Below are positions 1 to 12,089 of a stretch of 64,000 nucleotides of DNA, one piece after another. The notes beneath the pieces were generated by a model. That model saw only the letters and a list, made by a program, of their open reading frames with translations. It did no database searches and was not told the DNA's origin. The position numbers and the translations under genes are program-made. This DNA is from Malachius bipustulatus (Eukaryota; Arthropoda; Insecta; Coleoptera; Melyridae): the NCBI GenBank assembly GCA_910589415.1, contig OU342633.1:35904210-35968209 (forward strand), in the 5' to 3' direction. The first letter of the stretch is position 1; each line of letters starts with the position of its first letter.

Positions 1-1201
1 ATGGTGTGTCTAGGTTTTTTATGGGGTTTTTCCCTAGACTGGCTGGAAAAGCGAATGCTTCACCATGATATCAACAACTCATCCTTATATTCTACAAACC
101 GTTCTACCCCCCACAATGATGAAAATTATACAATATTGTACTTATAAATCATATCCACATCATCCTTATAATTTAAAATGTAATAATTCATACGAAATAT
201 ATATATGTTTAATCCGAAATTACCACCTCTCAGAGTTGAGAACCAGTGCCCCAAAAATGTTATTCGATCCAACTCTCACGCCCGTATTCACAAACGATAA
301 TTTCCTAAATAATTACGTAATCAAATATCCCCATCTCATTTTATTGCAAAAAAACTGCATATCTCCATCTCACTCATTTAAATAATTACGTAATTATTTC
401 GGAAATTATCGTTTGTGAATACGGGCATCATCAGAGTTTTTAATCTGTTCAAGAGATATTTTGGCTCCAATTGATTATTCTAGTCAACTTGGTGGAACCA
501 GAACCTTGATCTTAGTAAGTGTTGCAACATTTAAAACAAGAAAAGTGATTTTGAAATACATATTTACAATATGCAACCTAATTATTAGAGTGCAAAGTGT
601 AATTAATTAATTAATCAGAGTGCTGATAAAAGGCAATAAAACGATCCATAATTATTTATGACTTCTTGTGAGTTTAATTATTATTATTAATTCTCTCATG
701 AAAAACTATAAAACTACTTACAAGCTAGCACACTCTTACAATAAGTGAAGAACAAGGCAGATTATCTTATTATTATTATTATTCTATCTTCCATTGCTTT
801 TATTATATCAATCTCGCTATCACATCTGTGTCTTATGGTTACTAGAAACTAGCACTAGTACTAGTGTGATAATAACAAATATCCCTCACTATAATATCTC
901 CCATTTGTATGCTACCAGTACCAGCACCAGTAGTAGTAATTCATACATTTTATCATGGCTTCACGGCTAAGTAAATAAAATCAAACAAACAATAAAAACT
1001 ATAAATAAATACATAATAAAATACTTTTATAATACATAAACAAAACACAACACAACCGAAATGATTACTCAATCTCGGACCTATCGTAACAGGAACCTCT
1101 CGAACAACAGTAACACCAATAAAACAGAATAAATTATCAACAGATATTCGAACAAAGTCATCTTTCAGACAACGCCCTATCGACTGCGATCAAAAAATAT
1201 C
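1..1201. other. AT-rich intergenic sequence, no gene seen
   Basis: No open frame here is longer than about 106 codons and none looks like a protein. The only structure seen is the hairpin element at 281-425. The remainder is low-complexity AT-rich DNA, including short ATT runs near 680 and 770. Confidence 0.6.
281..425. repeat. Short hairpin (MITE-like) element
   Basis: The two ends are inverted copies. The left arm starts CCCGTATTCACAAACGATAA and the right arm ends with its reverse complement; 25 bp match exactly, then about 15 more bp match after one mismatch. About 60 bp of AT-rich sequence separates the arms. There is no coding capacity. No target duplication was recognised, so the superfamily is unknown. 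Confidence 0.7.
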
Positions 1202-1888
1202 TCACCAGCCAAGCCAAGGCGGCTGATTCATCTTATGGACCGGCGTGTAAGTCAAATTAACCGGCAAATTTATGATCGCATAGCTCCTCTCCAGCCTCTC
1301 GAGGGTCCTCGTGATCATAACACCGTTCTTACCTAGGAGGAAAGCGGCCGGGATGTGGGTCTCTTCGACGCTCTCATCGTCGATCATTTCAATGAAATAC
1401 TCCTCATTAGACTTGGATACGTCCGTTATTATGACGGCTCTCGCTCCCGCCTGTTCCGCTATCAGGGTCTTCTTTTTGAAAGAGCACTCTCTGCAACGAC
1501 ACGTATCATTAAACAGAGAGAGGGAGATTAATGAATTGTCTTACCCTCTTTCTATTAGAGCGACATTCCCTTCCACCAGGTCAATGTTCTGGGGAGGCGA
1601 GCATCCGCATTTCGGTATCACGGGAACCAGCGGAATATTTTCTAAATAAAACGATTCGTTCTGGAATCAAAGTTATGGTAATTATTATTTATTAGACATT
1701 GGTCGCTACAGCGATCGTTACAGAATCTGCACACAACTGCATAATACTTACAAACGGCGCGCCAAAGTCTTTAGCCGGTCTTATCCTGTAAGTGTACTCC
1801 AATTCGATCGGATCCACTACTTCGAAAAACACATCTCCTGCAATCAATTCCGCATTTGAGCTTCCTTCGTTGATGTGAAGGTTATTAG
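1202..1888 (-). CDS. PRADC1: PRADC1-like protease-associated (PA) domain protein, 5' incomplete
   Basis: Three minus-strand exons join in phase: 1752-1888, 1545-1660 and 1202-1490. They encode about 180 residues that follow the PRADC1/PAP21 family closely: the RPAKDFGAPF segment, a CGC motif, IERGECSFKKKT, IPAAFLLGKNG and the family-typical C-terminus QPPW followed by LGW and a stop. The family is a small secreted glycoprotein made of a PA domain without a protease. Its molecular role is poorly defined. The exon at 1888 opens after a cacag acceptor with an incomplete codon, so an upstream exon that should carry the signal peptide is missing. None was found in the next several hundred bases; a transposon-filled first intron could hide it. 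Homology call is strong; the N-terminus is open. Confidence 0.85.
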
Positions 1889-2325
1889 CTGTGAAAAATT
1901 CCAATTAATCAAGCGTCAGGCAAATTCACAATACGTTCAATAATTTTGAGTCATATTAATTATTAGGATAAAGTTATCTTAATCGCAGTATTATTGAGAG
2001 AAATATCTGAAGTTCTAGGACTATTTTCTTTTTAAGATCAACATCCTGCATATGCAATGGAATCAAAAAAATTAAGCAACATGGATGGTGTAAGTACTGA
2101 AGCATATTCACAAAGAAATCAGGATTATTTGACTGGTAAAGTTCATACTGTGATTAAGATACAAATATAAAGGGGTGGACTTTTATCAAATTGTCATTTC
2201 TTTGTGAATAAGAGTTACTTTTAATAGATAGCGCTAGCGCTACCTAGTTTGGCTTTTGTCCATATTCTCAAACATTATTAGTTTTAACATATGACCTGTT
2301 AAAATTTGCATCTAGATACATGATT

Positions 2326-2900
2326 GGGTAATTATTTACATCCGCGGTTCCTAAGTTTCATCAATTTTTTCAGGACCGAGGAGCGAATTAGGGGTGCTGG
2401 GTGGACGTAAGAAGCTAAAAACAGCGATTGCAAACTAATATTAAGGTCACAACTAAGGCCTCTTTGACACTACGGTCGAATTTCTATTTTTTTTCACTTT
2501 CAGGGCAAGGAAAATCTTCGAGATTAACAGTAGCACGGTTTTTATTTTGAATTTTGCATTTATTTTGCATTTATATTCCAAAAATCGCAACATCAATCCC
2601 TGTGGTCTTTTCACGATATGAATAAGCGGATATATTGCAAAGTACGTGCCTGTATTCGTTTCGAGGCGCTTCCTTTATTCTCAAGTGGATACATCCCGTA
2701 GACTCGATGTATTATCTTCGCATCTGCCAGGACCGCACTCTCTCCGCACTCTCAAAACCGTGTTTTTGGGCCGTTTTGTGGCTTTCCCTTTCATTTGCAA
2801 AGCGTATGAATACCTTCTTGGTGTTACTATAGGTATGTTCTCCACTCCTTTATAGGTGCCATAGTGAAACTGTAGGAGCCGCGGATGTAAATAATGACCC
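2326..2900. mobile_element. Nonautonomous TIR DNA transposon, 575 bp
   Basis: About 30-bp terminal inverted repeats begin GGGTAATTATTTACATCCGC at 2326 and end with the near-complement (…ATGTAAATAATGACCC) at 2900. ATGATT flanks both ends (2320-2325 and 2901-2906), which looks like a 6-bp target duplication. The interior has no transposase frame. A second, inverted partial copy lies at 49338-49598, and a short degenerate match near 32115-32150 shares the word ACCCACCCAGCACCCCTA. Superfamily was not assigned. Confidence 0.75.
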
Positions 2901-3242
2901 ATGATTAGCCTAAAGTTGACTTTAGCTCCACCCCTCGGTACTTTTAGCCAACCAGATGTCAGGAAACAAAATTTAACAAATCAAATGTCAATTGCTCTCT
3001 TTTTAAAATCGGACGTTAGTATTCATTTAGTAGTGTATAGTTTAGTACTGTATAGTGGACTTCTGGACCAGGACAAGCTGACCTGACACCTAGAAAAACA
3101 CTCCAATAAATTAAAAACCTTTTTTATTTTAAAATGAGAGGCTCAACTTCAATAACATTTACTAAAATTTTCAAGGTGTTCAGTTGCCCCAATTCAGAAG
3201 CAACATTTAGTATAGTACTGGAATTAAACACTTCCAAGTGGG

Positions 3243-4033
3243 TACATTTAGGCCGATCGCATACTTATACAACATATGGACGAACATGTTGCAGACACAT
3301 CATGACATTCAAAGTGTCACAATAAAATTTTTGGTAAACATGTACATTAGCGGCATGGGTATAGGGCGAAATGGCTTATACTATCGGATAGCTTGTGTCT
3401 CTAGGAGTATCAAGGTACCATTGAATTTTTGCGGCGGCAAGTAATAGTCGAGATATAAGGCCTTAAAGTGTCATCCTTGCCCTAATACGTGTAGGTATTC
3501 GTACATATGTGCTCGAACGGCGGGAAGCACGCTCTCCAGTCTCCATCGTCATGTGTCCGACGGAGAATGAGCTCCCTGTTCGAGCGTATATGTACGAATA
3601 TACGCGTATTAGGGCAAGGATGAAACTTTAAGACCTTATTTCTCGACTATTACTTGCCGCCGCAATCATTCAATGGTACGTTGATACTCCTAGAGACACA
3701 AGCTATCCGATAGTATAAGCCATTTCGCCATATACCCATGCCGCTCATTTCAATAATCACCAAATTTTTTATTGCACCCATCTACAATAATACATCATGT
3801 CGTCAAATTAAGATGCGGTAGTTTTGTATATACCTACATACGATCTCTACTTTGCAGCCGTTGAAATGTCGCTTGAGAGCAAGTACTTAGTGTCCTGAAA
3901 CATTTCTGGGCGACAAGTCTCTTCATGTTTGCTTGGTATGTAAATCGTTACGTTGTAAATGGCGCAACATGTCGTCAACACGTCCAAAACAAAATGTCAT
4001 AAAAGTATGCGATCGGCCTTACATTTATAGCAT
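3243..4033. repeat. Long foldback element (inverted repeat with ~70-bp spacer)
   Basis: Sequence from about 3243 to 3518 recurs in reverse complement from about 3586 to 4033. Shared landmarks include GGCCGATCGCATACTT, CATGCCGCT/AGCGGCATG, GCTATCCGATAGTATAAGCC, CTTGCCGCCGCAA and CCTTGCCCTAATACG. The arms differ by scattered substitutions and the right arm carries extra sequence near 3800-3960. The spacer at about 3519-3585 is unrelated. No protein is encoded. It would form a very long hairpin if transcribed. Confidence 0.8.
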
Positions 4034-4738
4034 TTTATACAAAACAGACCACAAATAAAATACTTACGGCCACATAGAACAACTGTAAGCAATAGATTTA
4101 TGAAGATTGCAGAACAACAGTACACTCTACTGAGGGAAGCGAAGGTTCTGACCATTCCTCCAAGATAATATTGGACAGGTTCAGGTCTATAATAATGAGA
4201 CAGTAAATTGGATTAGCCAAATTGACATTCAAGCATTTAATTTAATCTTACTGCAGTTGAATGAAATGTGGATATTGGATAGTGATTAAGTATTATTGTT
4301 TACCTTTCTTCATTAAGTAATAAGATTTAAATGTCTTCCTTTATTTGTTATTAACAAGTTGCTAGCTTTGAAAACTAATTTTGGATCACTAACTGGGTAG
4401 GAGTAAGACTCACATTACATTATCACCTCTAAATTTGCAGTCAGTTTTCGACCGAGTTTTCCTTTTCACATAACCTTACTTTGGCAACTTTATTATTTGA
4501 AAAGTGAAAGAAAAGTCATTTCATTTTCATTTATTCATTTCTCATTTTCATGTACATATTCAAGCAATCGTCTCCCAACACTAGCTCTTTGGAGCTGCAA
4601 GAGGTCTGCGGCTGCGCATTATAACATTTTTTCGAGTCATTCAAAGTTGCTTTCTTTCTTTCAGTCGTGTTGAATCATGATCCTTCTATACAGGATGGTG
4701 ACTATAAACCAGTCAGTTAAATTAGAGAAAAGTTGCAC

Positions 4739-5483
4739 AATTTTATGCTTATCGAGAATCTTAAATAAAATTTTAGATTACTTCAGTCGTTGCTGAAATT
4801 CCCGAAAAAACTGAAAAATCAAAATGTCTTATTTTTTCCATATTTTTTTTATTGTTGAAAATTAATTAATAAATTTTTGTAGGTTAACGTATAAGTCATT
4901 GAAGGCTATCCATGTGACATTTCAAAAATTTTCAAAGCCAACTGGATCCCAAAGTTTTCATAGTCAACTTTTGTTTTTCTTATGGCCGCCATATTGATTT
5001 TTCACGTCATACGGCATTAAAAAATCAATTTAACATTTAAAATGGTATAGAAAAAAAAATGTTTTTGTTATTCATCCAATAACGTCATAAACAAAAAACA
5101 TTCCACGAAAAATCAAGGCAAGTAAATATCATTACTGAAGGCATTCTAAGAAAAGTAATTTAAAAAAAAGGGAGAATCAAAATTTTGAATTTTTTTAAAA
5201 TTTCTTTTGAAGTTTATAGATTTTTTGTTAGGTTGATTTTTATAATACCGAAATAACATGAAAAACAATATGGCGGCCATAAGAAAAACAAAAGTTGACT
5301 ATAAAAATTCTAGGAACCAATGACTTATGTTAACCTACAAAAATTTAATTTTTAATTTTCAACAATAAAAAAAATATGGAAAAAATAAGACATTTTGTTT
5401 TTCATTTTCATTTTTTTCGGGAATTTCAGCAACGACTGAAGTAATCTAAAATTTTATTTCAGATTCTTGATAAGCATAAAATC
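4739..5483. repeat. Foldback element with ~250-bp arms
   Basis: The left arm runs from TTTTATGCTTATCGAGAATC at about 4739 to the ATGGCCGCCATATTG word near 5000. The right arm is its reverse complement from about 5238 to 5483, ending AAGCATAAAAT. The centre (about 5005-5237) is AT-rich. A TATACAGGATG word at 4690 may be the outer end of the element. Related, more decayed pieces are at 5878-6025 and 19690-20163. Confidence 0.75.
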
Positions 5484-5877
5484 ATGAAACACCCCAAAAT
5501 AAAAAAATAAGACAATTAAAATAAATGACAGTGATTTTATCATAGAATTCAATCTAAAACATGACATTTTTTCCAGAACCTACCTAAATAATTACGTTTT
5601 CATTTGCTCACACGATAGATTCATTCATATATTGTGATAAAATGAACTTAAAATTAATTAAAATTATTAATAATAATTATAAAATAAATAGAAATAGAAA
5701 AAATAAAAAAATGATAGTCATTAAAAAATTAATAGTAACAATAATTTATATTTTCGAAAATACTGTTCGATAATCACTATCACTTATATAGAGATTATAG
5801 AGATTACACAGAGAATTCGGTTAAATTTATGACATTAAAAAAAATTAAAAAATTTATTTCTTCTTTTTTTCGAAGGA

Positions 5878-6025
5878 AACACAAAAGTTGACTATGAAAG
5901 CTCAGGATCTAGTCGGCTTTGAAAATTTTTGTAATATCAAACAGATAGGTAGCGCTCGATGACTTTTGTCAACCTACAATTACAAAAGACAAATAATTAA
6001 TTTTCAACAATAAAAAAGATTGACA
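5878..6025. repeat. Partial copy of the 4739-5483 foldback family
   Basis: It shares ACAAAAGTTGACTATGAAA, the GGCTTTGAAAAT word, the TCAACCTACAA stretch and ATTTTCAACAATAAAAAA with the right arm of the neighbouring foldback element. It has no matching second arm nearby, so it is read as a fragment. Confidence 0.6.
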
Positions 6026-6944
6026 ATAAAACGATAATATTAACAAACATAAGATTTGAAAACTTATTTGCACTGTAGGTTTTTCAGATCAATTCCAACG
6101 AATCCTAAAAGATTCCACAAATTCCGAGAGGCAATAAGGGGATTACGGTACGGATCTCTCGATCAGAAATCGCAAAGACTGGGAATTGATCCCTCTGCAA
6201 AAGAACACACATATTTTAATTCAAATGCGTTACTTATAACGTGCCATATCTAATCTGTCAATATCCTGAGTAGTCAGATTCTTGGCAGATCGGGACTTTG
6301 AAAAAAACCATTATAAAAATAAAAAATAAATGCGTCAGATCAGAGCCAAAAAGTGACGGAATCTTTTTGTGAACTTCGAATAAGTCAGTGTGGCGAGACG
6401 TTTACCTTGTTTTGACATTCTACTGTTTGCATTTATTATAATTATAGTTGATTAGAAAATAAAATTTATCCTGTTTCATCACTCAACATGACACTTGTCA
6501 CTTGTCTTTGTCAGTACTTTCAGTTCAGTCGCCATTGGATGCTTTCGTTATCGCAGTCGCAGTATCTCACTTTCGCGCTTTATTCTTCATAGTTTTTCTT
6601 TATCTTTATTTGCTTTGCTTGCATTTTTCCCCTACTCGTTTTGGAGAATTTTTCCAAACATCACTTCACATTCACAACGATTTTTATGAAAAGAAAAAAC
6701 AAAAATGACGAAATCATAGAATTCATAGCAGTCTTCATTATTTATCTCTAAAATAGAAAACCGGTGTGAAGACAGGAACAGAAATGGGTACAAACAAAAC
6801 ATAAGAACTGAAAGAAAAAAGCTCAAAAGCTGTGAAAACTGTAAAAAATTGGAAGTTGGAACTATTAGAAGAGAAAGAATTGAAAAATAAAGCAGCTTAC
6901 CACTATAATCAAAACGATTAAATTTGAAAATCCCCGGAAAAGTG

Positions 6945-9900
6945 ATGTCATACAACCATCCCCAATTTTATCAAAGAGACCCACCGACAGAATTCCAAAG
7001 ACACTGGCGCGACGAACCCGTTGAACCATTCGAAACCGAACTAGTGTGTCAGGTATTTTTGAGGTTACATTAATTTAATCCACTAAAATCACTCCTTGTG
7101 TAATAGCTTAAGCCAGGTGTAAAGCTAGGCGCGCGCCATCGGCGAGAAATCGACACATTCGCCTTACCACACGCGCGAAAGATGGTCGTCGAAACCGACC
7201 AGAGCCAGAGATTCATGAAGGGCAGCTACATGGAGCTCGACTGGGTCGAAACTGATCACTGCTACGCCAGACCGTGGAACTGGCGTCCCGAATCCAGTAT
7301 CTTGCGCCCCACCAAGACTCTGTTTATGCTGAAACAAGACAACAAGAAAAAGAAGAGGTCGATTAATCCTCTAGCTCCTGAGGAGGATGGCGATGATGTT
7401 ATTGATGTTGAAAAGGAAGTTGAAGTCCCCGCTTCGATTTATGATGTAACCAAGAGCAAGTATTTAATGGAGGAATGCGAAAGACATGCTGCGATCGCTA
7501 GAAATGACGATGACGACGTTGATGATTGGGAGGGGACTATATCTCGGTAAGTTTTGTTCATGACTTCCTTGCAAAGTACAAAATTACCAAACGGGTGATA
7601 TTTTCTAGCGTAAATTGGACACCAACTCAACATCGAATATTTAACGGTATCGTCAGTATTTTAAATAACGATCATATGGCTCGATTAGCCTATTCCGGGG
7701 TCCATAACGAAGCGATACTACGACGAACCGTCATTGATAAATCAGTGGAAAGATTGAGACGATTGATTGCGACAATCGCTTGGGACACCAAACTAATCCA
7801 GTGGCTGCACTTGCTTCTGATTGATCATCTGAACCGAAGCTATTTGGTCTCTTATTTAGACATGTTACAGGTGACTTATAACTTATAAGACTCAATAAGA
7901 CTCCGCCCCAGTTTTTATATGGTACAATTTTTCAGACACTGAAAGGAAAGCTACCAACATTCTTTGAGAAAATGTTATACAGCCCGGCCACTACGAATCG
8001 CTTGGGCGCTCTAGGGAACGAAAGCCTGTTCCCATTACTCAAGCGGGTCTGGGATCCGGTCGCCTCGAATCTCCTCCAGGACAAACCGAAAAAGTTACCC
8101 ACGAATCCCGTACTAGTCATCGTGTCGTCCGGGTCATCCGTCTCAAAGAGATATCACAAGTGGATCAATCTCCTAGCGAATCTAGCAACAGTCGTTACAG
8201 TACCTTTCTCTCTAGGTAAGCTCCATCATTGAAATTATTACAGACAGATGACACTCTCTTGTTAGGAAACTCCGGTTTTAGGATGACGACGACCAACGGC
8301 CTGGATCAGATGTACGCCTCGACCCGGGCCAAGATACAGGAGATCCGCACCGACTACCCGAACCGGAACATCGTGCTGTTGGGGTTCAACGCGGGGGCCG
8401 CGCTGGCCTTGCAGATCGCTCAGGTGGAGCAGGTGCTGTGTGTTGTCGCTCTCGGTTTCTCCCTGCTGACCGCCGAGGGAAGACGGGGAGACCCCGAGGA
8501 TAACCTGCTGGAGCTCCAGTGTCCCGTGCTGTTTGTAGTGGGACAGTGCTCGAACACTACGATGTATGTGGTTTGTTTTTGATTAGTTTCAAGTTTTATT
8601 GATTGTTTTTTTAAAGGCAAGAAGATATGGAGGACTTGCGAGAACGAATGAGAGTAGAGACGGGTTTGATCGTCGTCGGATCTGCTGACGATTGTCTTCG
8701 GATCAGTAAGAAGAAGAAACGGTCCGAGGGGATTACACAGAGTGTCGTCGATAGGTGCATTGTGGTGAGTTTTTTTTCTAGTTCTAGCACTTTTAATTCT
8801 TATTTGAAATGTCATGTCCATAAAAAAAGGGGTATCTATAATTATTATCCATCCATTTACAACAGATCATAAAATATTGTGGATACTTTTCAGGACGAAG
8901 TGGGCGAGTTCATAAGCGGCGTGATCCTGTCGCCCTACCCGCCCCAGATCCGCCAGTCTCCCTCTCACGTCTCCCAGGACTCCAAGAAGGCAAAAGCGGA
9001 GCGAAAGCGGTTCAGCAGCAACACAAGCTCCCTGGAAAGCGAGCCCCCCCTCGCCGACTCCTCCCAAGATTTCACGACCAGGTTAGGAAAATTACTTTTT
9101 TTTTTTGAAGTTGCTCATGCTTAGCTAGTAAGTTTCCGAAAGGACGCTAGACTATTTTTGTGGATGTCCCAACTGTGAATGGTACTGTAGAATTCAGTTC
9201 AGCCGCAATTTAACAAAAGTAGACAAGACAACCGGTCCAAACTTTAAACTTGGCCAGCTATTTGTGTTTACAATGCATTATACAGGGTGGGTTTTTTTTT
9301 GAGAGGGTCCTCTACAAACTGGGAGAATTCAGATATAATATATATTATCCATAAAAAAAAGATAATATTTTGCAAAATATGCCTTACCGTGACTATTGTG
9401 GGCTATTGTAAAAAAAAACTTCCTCCAATACATATGTTCTTATTGAAATGAAAATTGAAAACGTTTTTAATTCCAGTCGGCAGACCGCCCGGTTCGAAGA
9501 GCAAGAAGAGCACGGAATCGAAATTCGGCCAAGGTACCCCTTCAGTCAGTCCTAGCGTCCCGCGAGTCTCTAGCCCCCAACCTTCCCAAATCACCCCTTC
9601 GACCCCCACCACGCCCGACCGCCCTCCCCCACTCCCTTACGACACCAGTCCACCCCCTCTTGTTTCGACAACGGAGAAATCTAAATCTGCCCCGGAGTAT
9701 GCCAGCACTAATTTACCCGTTAAGAGGATTAAGACCCTCAAACCGACTGTCGTTGCTCATCCTCCGGATAAAACATCTTCTAAAATGACTGGTGCTTCGC
9801 TTGGTAAAAGTACGAGTGCTGCCCCAGGTAGGTGGTTTGGTGTGTTTGTGTGTGTACGTGTGAGAGTGTGGGCATGTTTACTAGTAAAGGGTTGATTTTG

Positions 9901-11586
9901 GAATGTTGGGGTGTCCGGTGCAGGTGCCGGACTAGGTGCATCAGGAAGAATTTTTGTAATTATTTTAGCGTTTACGGGGTTTCCAGTGAAACACGGATTT
10001 CCTTTCGGGCCCAAGATATGTTTTCCTCCGCCCGCCTCGCCCTTTATCCAGCAAGGCGGTTTGAAAACCATCCCGCCGGTCCAGCCTAAATCGTCCGGAG
10101 CATCAAGTATTAGAGGTAAAATGCATGCTGACATGCGGTCTATTTGAACTGTTTAATGTCATTTTAGTGCTGGAGAATGTCACCTTGAGTTCCGGCAGTA
10201 AATTGGTTTCCACTCTCGGAAGAACCATCGATCTGTCCAAGATCACTCTGGTGAACTCGCTTCAGAGTAAATCGACCGGACATGGCAATGTGATGCTTCT
10301 ACCTGACGGTAAAATTAAAACCGTTCATAAAGGTAAATCTTTTTTTTTTGTATTAATAGTGAATTTGTGATGAAATTAGTTACTTTCTTATTTTTACAGG
10401 TAACACCAAGTACATAACCTCAAAGAAGCAATTAATGGGCCACAAGGCACCACCAAAACCTGTCAAGAAGGTATCCTACGTCCCGCACCAACCGATACAA
10501 ACCACTCTGCCTCCCCCCACGAATCTGACCACTCAAGACATCATGTCTCTCCCGATAATCTTCGCGGATGATAACCAGTTACTAGAACCTACCGATATCC
10601 AGCCACCTCCGATGACACCTCTTCTCCCTCCAGAGCCCATCATAACCTCCCTGCCGCCTCCGGCACCGGCACCGGCTACCTCTCAACCGTCAAAGATAAT
10701 AACCTCGGCCGGTAACAAGTTTGTGGTCTTGAACAAACAAGTGACGACCCAGTCGTCAGGGAGCTACATCATCACCCCGGCCAGCATCAGAAAGATACAA
10801 CCGATGAGCAGCGCGAAGAACTCCAAGTTCACCAAGATTATATTATCGAAGAGGGAGGAGAACCTGAAATTGCCCGGAGTCATGGCACACATTAGCAACC
10901 TCTCGCCGGAAATATCGATCCGGAAGATCCTGCCAGAGAAGAAGAAGGCTCTGAACCCGTCTGAACCGATCGATCTGGAAACTGAGATCGTGGCGACTGC
11001 TGTCCCCAAACCGCACACCATCACCTCCGAGATCAGGAACTTTTCTTTGTTCAAGAAAATGACAGACAGCGTCCGACCTGATCTGTTGAAAATCGAAGTT
11101 CCCGGACATGTCGGGAAACAAATCGTCGGCACGAAGCAGGCGGTTCCAGTTCCGGTGAAGCAGGCGGTTTCGATTCCGGTGAAGCAAGAAGTGGTAAAAC
11201 AGGAAGTCACCGCGAAACAGATGGTGTTAACTTCTGTTCCCTCGAAGCAAGAAGTACCAGTGCCGGCACCAGTACCAGCATTGGTAACGGTGAAACAGGA
11301 GGTTTCTGAACCTACGAAGCAGGATGTGCCTTCTCTGGGTCCGGTGAAGCAGGATGTGACAGTACCGGTATCGGTGAAGCAGAATAAATCGGTAGAAGTG
11401 AAACAGGATAAACCGGCAGGAGTGAAACAGGATAAGCCGGTGCAGGTGAAGCAGGAAAGTGAGCCGGTGCAAGAAGGGAGTTTGAAGAGAGTCGCCCCCG
11501 AGATCGAGTTACCAGAAGCTAAACACGTGAAGCTGTCTGCGGAAGGTCATTTGATTTTCCGGAAGGAAGATTTGTTAGATTTCTAG
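6945..11586 (+). CDS. KANSL3: KAT8 regulatory NSL complex subunit 3 (KANSL3; Rcd1/NSL3)
   Basis: Eleven exons join in phase to 1203 codons: 6945-7052, 7107-7546, 7609-7870, 7936-8215, 8266-8563, 8617-8764, 8894-9081, 9484-9827, 9924-10115, 10168-10332, 10400-11586. KANSL3 is a subunit of the nuclear NSL complex that carries the MOF/KAT8 H4K16 acetyltransferase. Family landmarks are AWDTKLIQWLH-like, LQTLKGKLPTF, VIVSSGSS, the alpha/beta-hydrolase-like region (about residues 280-510) with LGFNAGAALALQ, then ADDCLRISK and VDRCIVDEVGEF. The nucleophile elbow is GFNAG, with Asn where an active hydrolase has Ser, so the fold is probably non-catalytic, as in vertebrate KANSL3. After the domain come a GRPPGSKSKK-like basic stretch, Pro/Ser-rich linkers and a C-terminal array of VKQE/VKQD repeats (about residues 1045-1165). 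Exon 8 has two acceptors 7 bp apart (9476, 9483); only the second keeps the frame. AATAAA at 11604. Confidence 0.92.
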
Positions 11587-11593
11587 AGTTATA

Positions 11594-11609
11594 TTTATTA
11601 TAAAATAAA
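11594..11609. terminator. Interlocked poly(A) signals of KANSL3 and EME1
   Basis: AATAAA on the plus strand lies at 11604-11609, 18 bp after the KANSL3 stop. On the minus strand AATAAA lies at 11599-11594, about 33 bp past the EME1 stop (11632). The stops are only 45 bp apart, so cleavage 10-30 nt beyond each signal would place the 3' end of each mRNA inside the coding exon of the other. Confidence 0.6.
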
Positions 11610-11631
11610 AGTTACATTATTATTGTTCAGT

Positions 11632-12052
11632 TCATAATAAAAGTTCCCCATCTAAAGATGTGAAGTATTTATGGATTTTTTTGCTCAGTTCCGGTCCGAT
11701 CTTTCGTACAGAAGTCAATGGACCGGCCGCTCTTCTGATGGGGATATCCTGGAGCAGTCGATCCGGAGTGTCACTGTCAGGACAGTTGTCGTAAGCCTGT
11801 GGAAATTCAGCTAATGAAAAATGAACCTGAGGACAAATAAATTTGAATATTCATGTCCGTTAAGTAAAATTGCCCTGTATTACCAAAATATTTGTCTGAT
11901 ACTGCTGATTTACTCCCTTTAAGAAGAGTTAATTACTGATAAAAAATAAAATATCATTAAATATTTTAGCCATATTTTCAAAATTTGTAATTTAAAATCA
12001 GTAATTATCTGAAAATTATTAATTTATGTTTGTGCAACCGGCCCCAGATATT

Positions 12053-12089
<37 letters not shown>

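Larger units (their letters stand above)
1905..6944. other. Transposon-rich interval between PRADC1-like gene and KANSL3
   Basis: No supported exon was found. It holds the TIR element at 2326-2900, foldback elements at 3243-4033 and 4739-5483, and a partial related copy at 5878-6025. From about 6050 to 6944 the sequence is single-copy as far as can be seen and leads into the KANSL3 start, so it should contain that gene's promoter. The missing first exon of the PRADC1-like gene may lie somewhere in this interval. Confidence 0.55.

Noticed and set aside
10764..11472. Open frames on the minus strand across the KANSL3 last exon
   Set aside because: They are shadows of the plus-strand coding exon; the plus frame continues the spliced KANSL3 protein and has the expected codon pattern.
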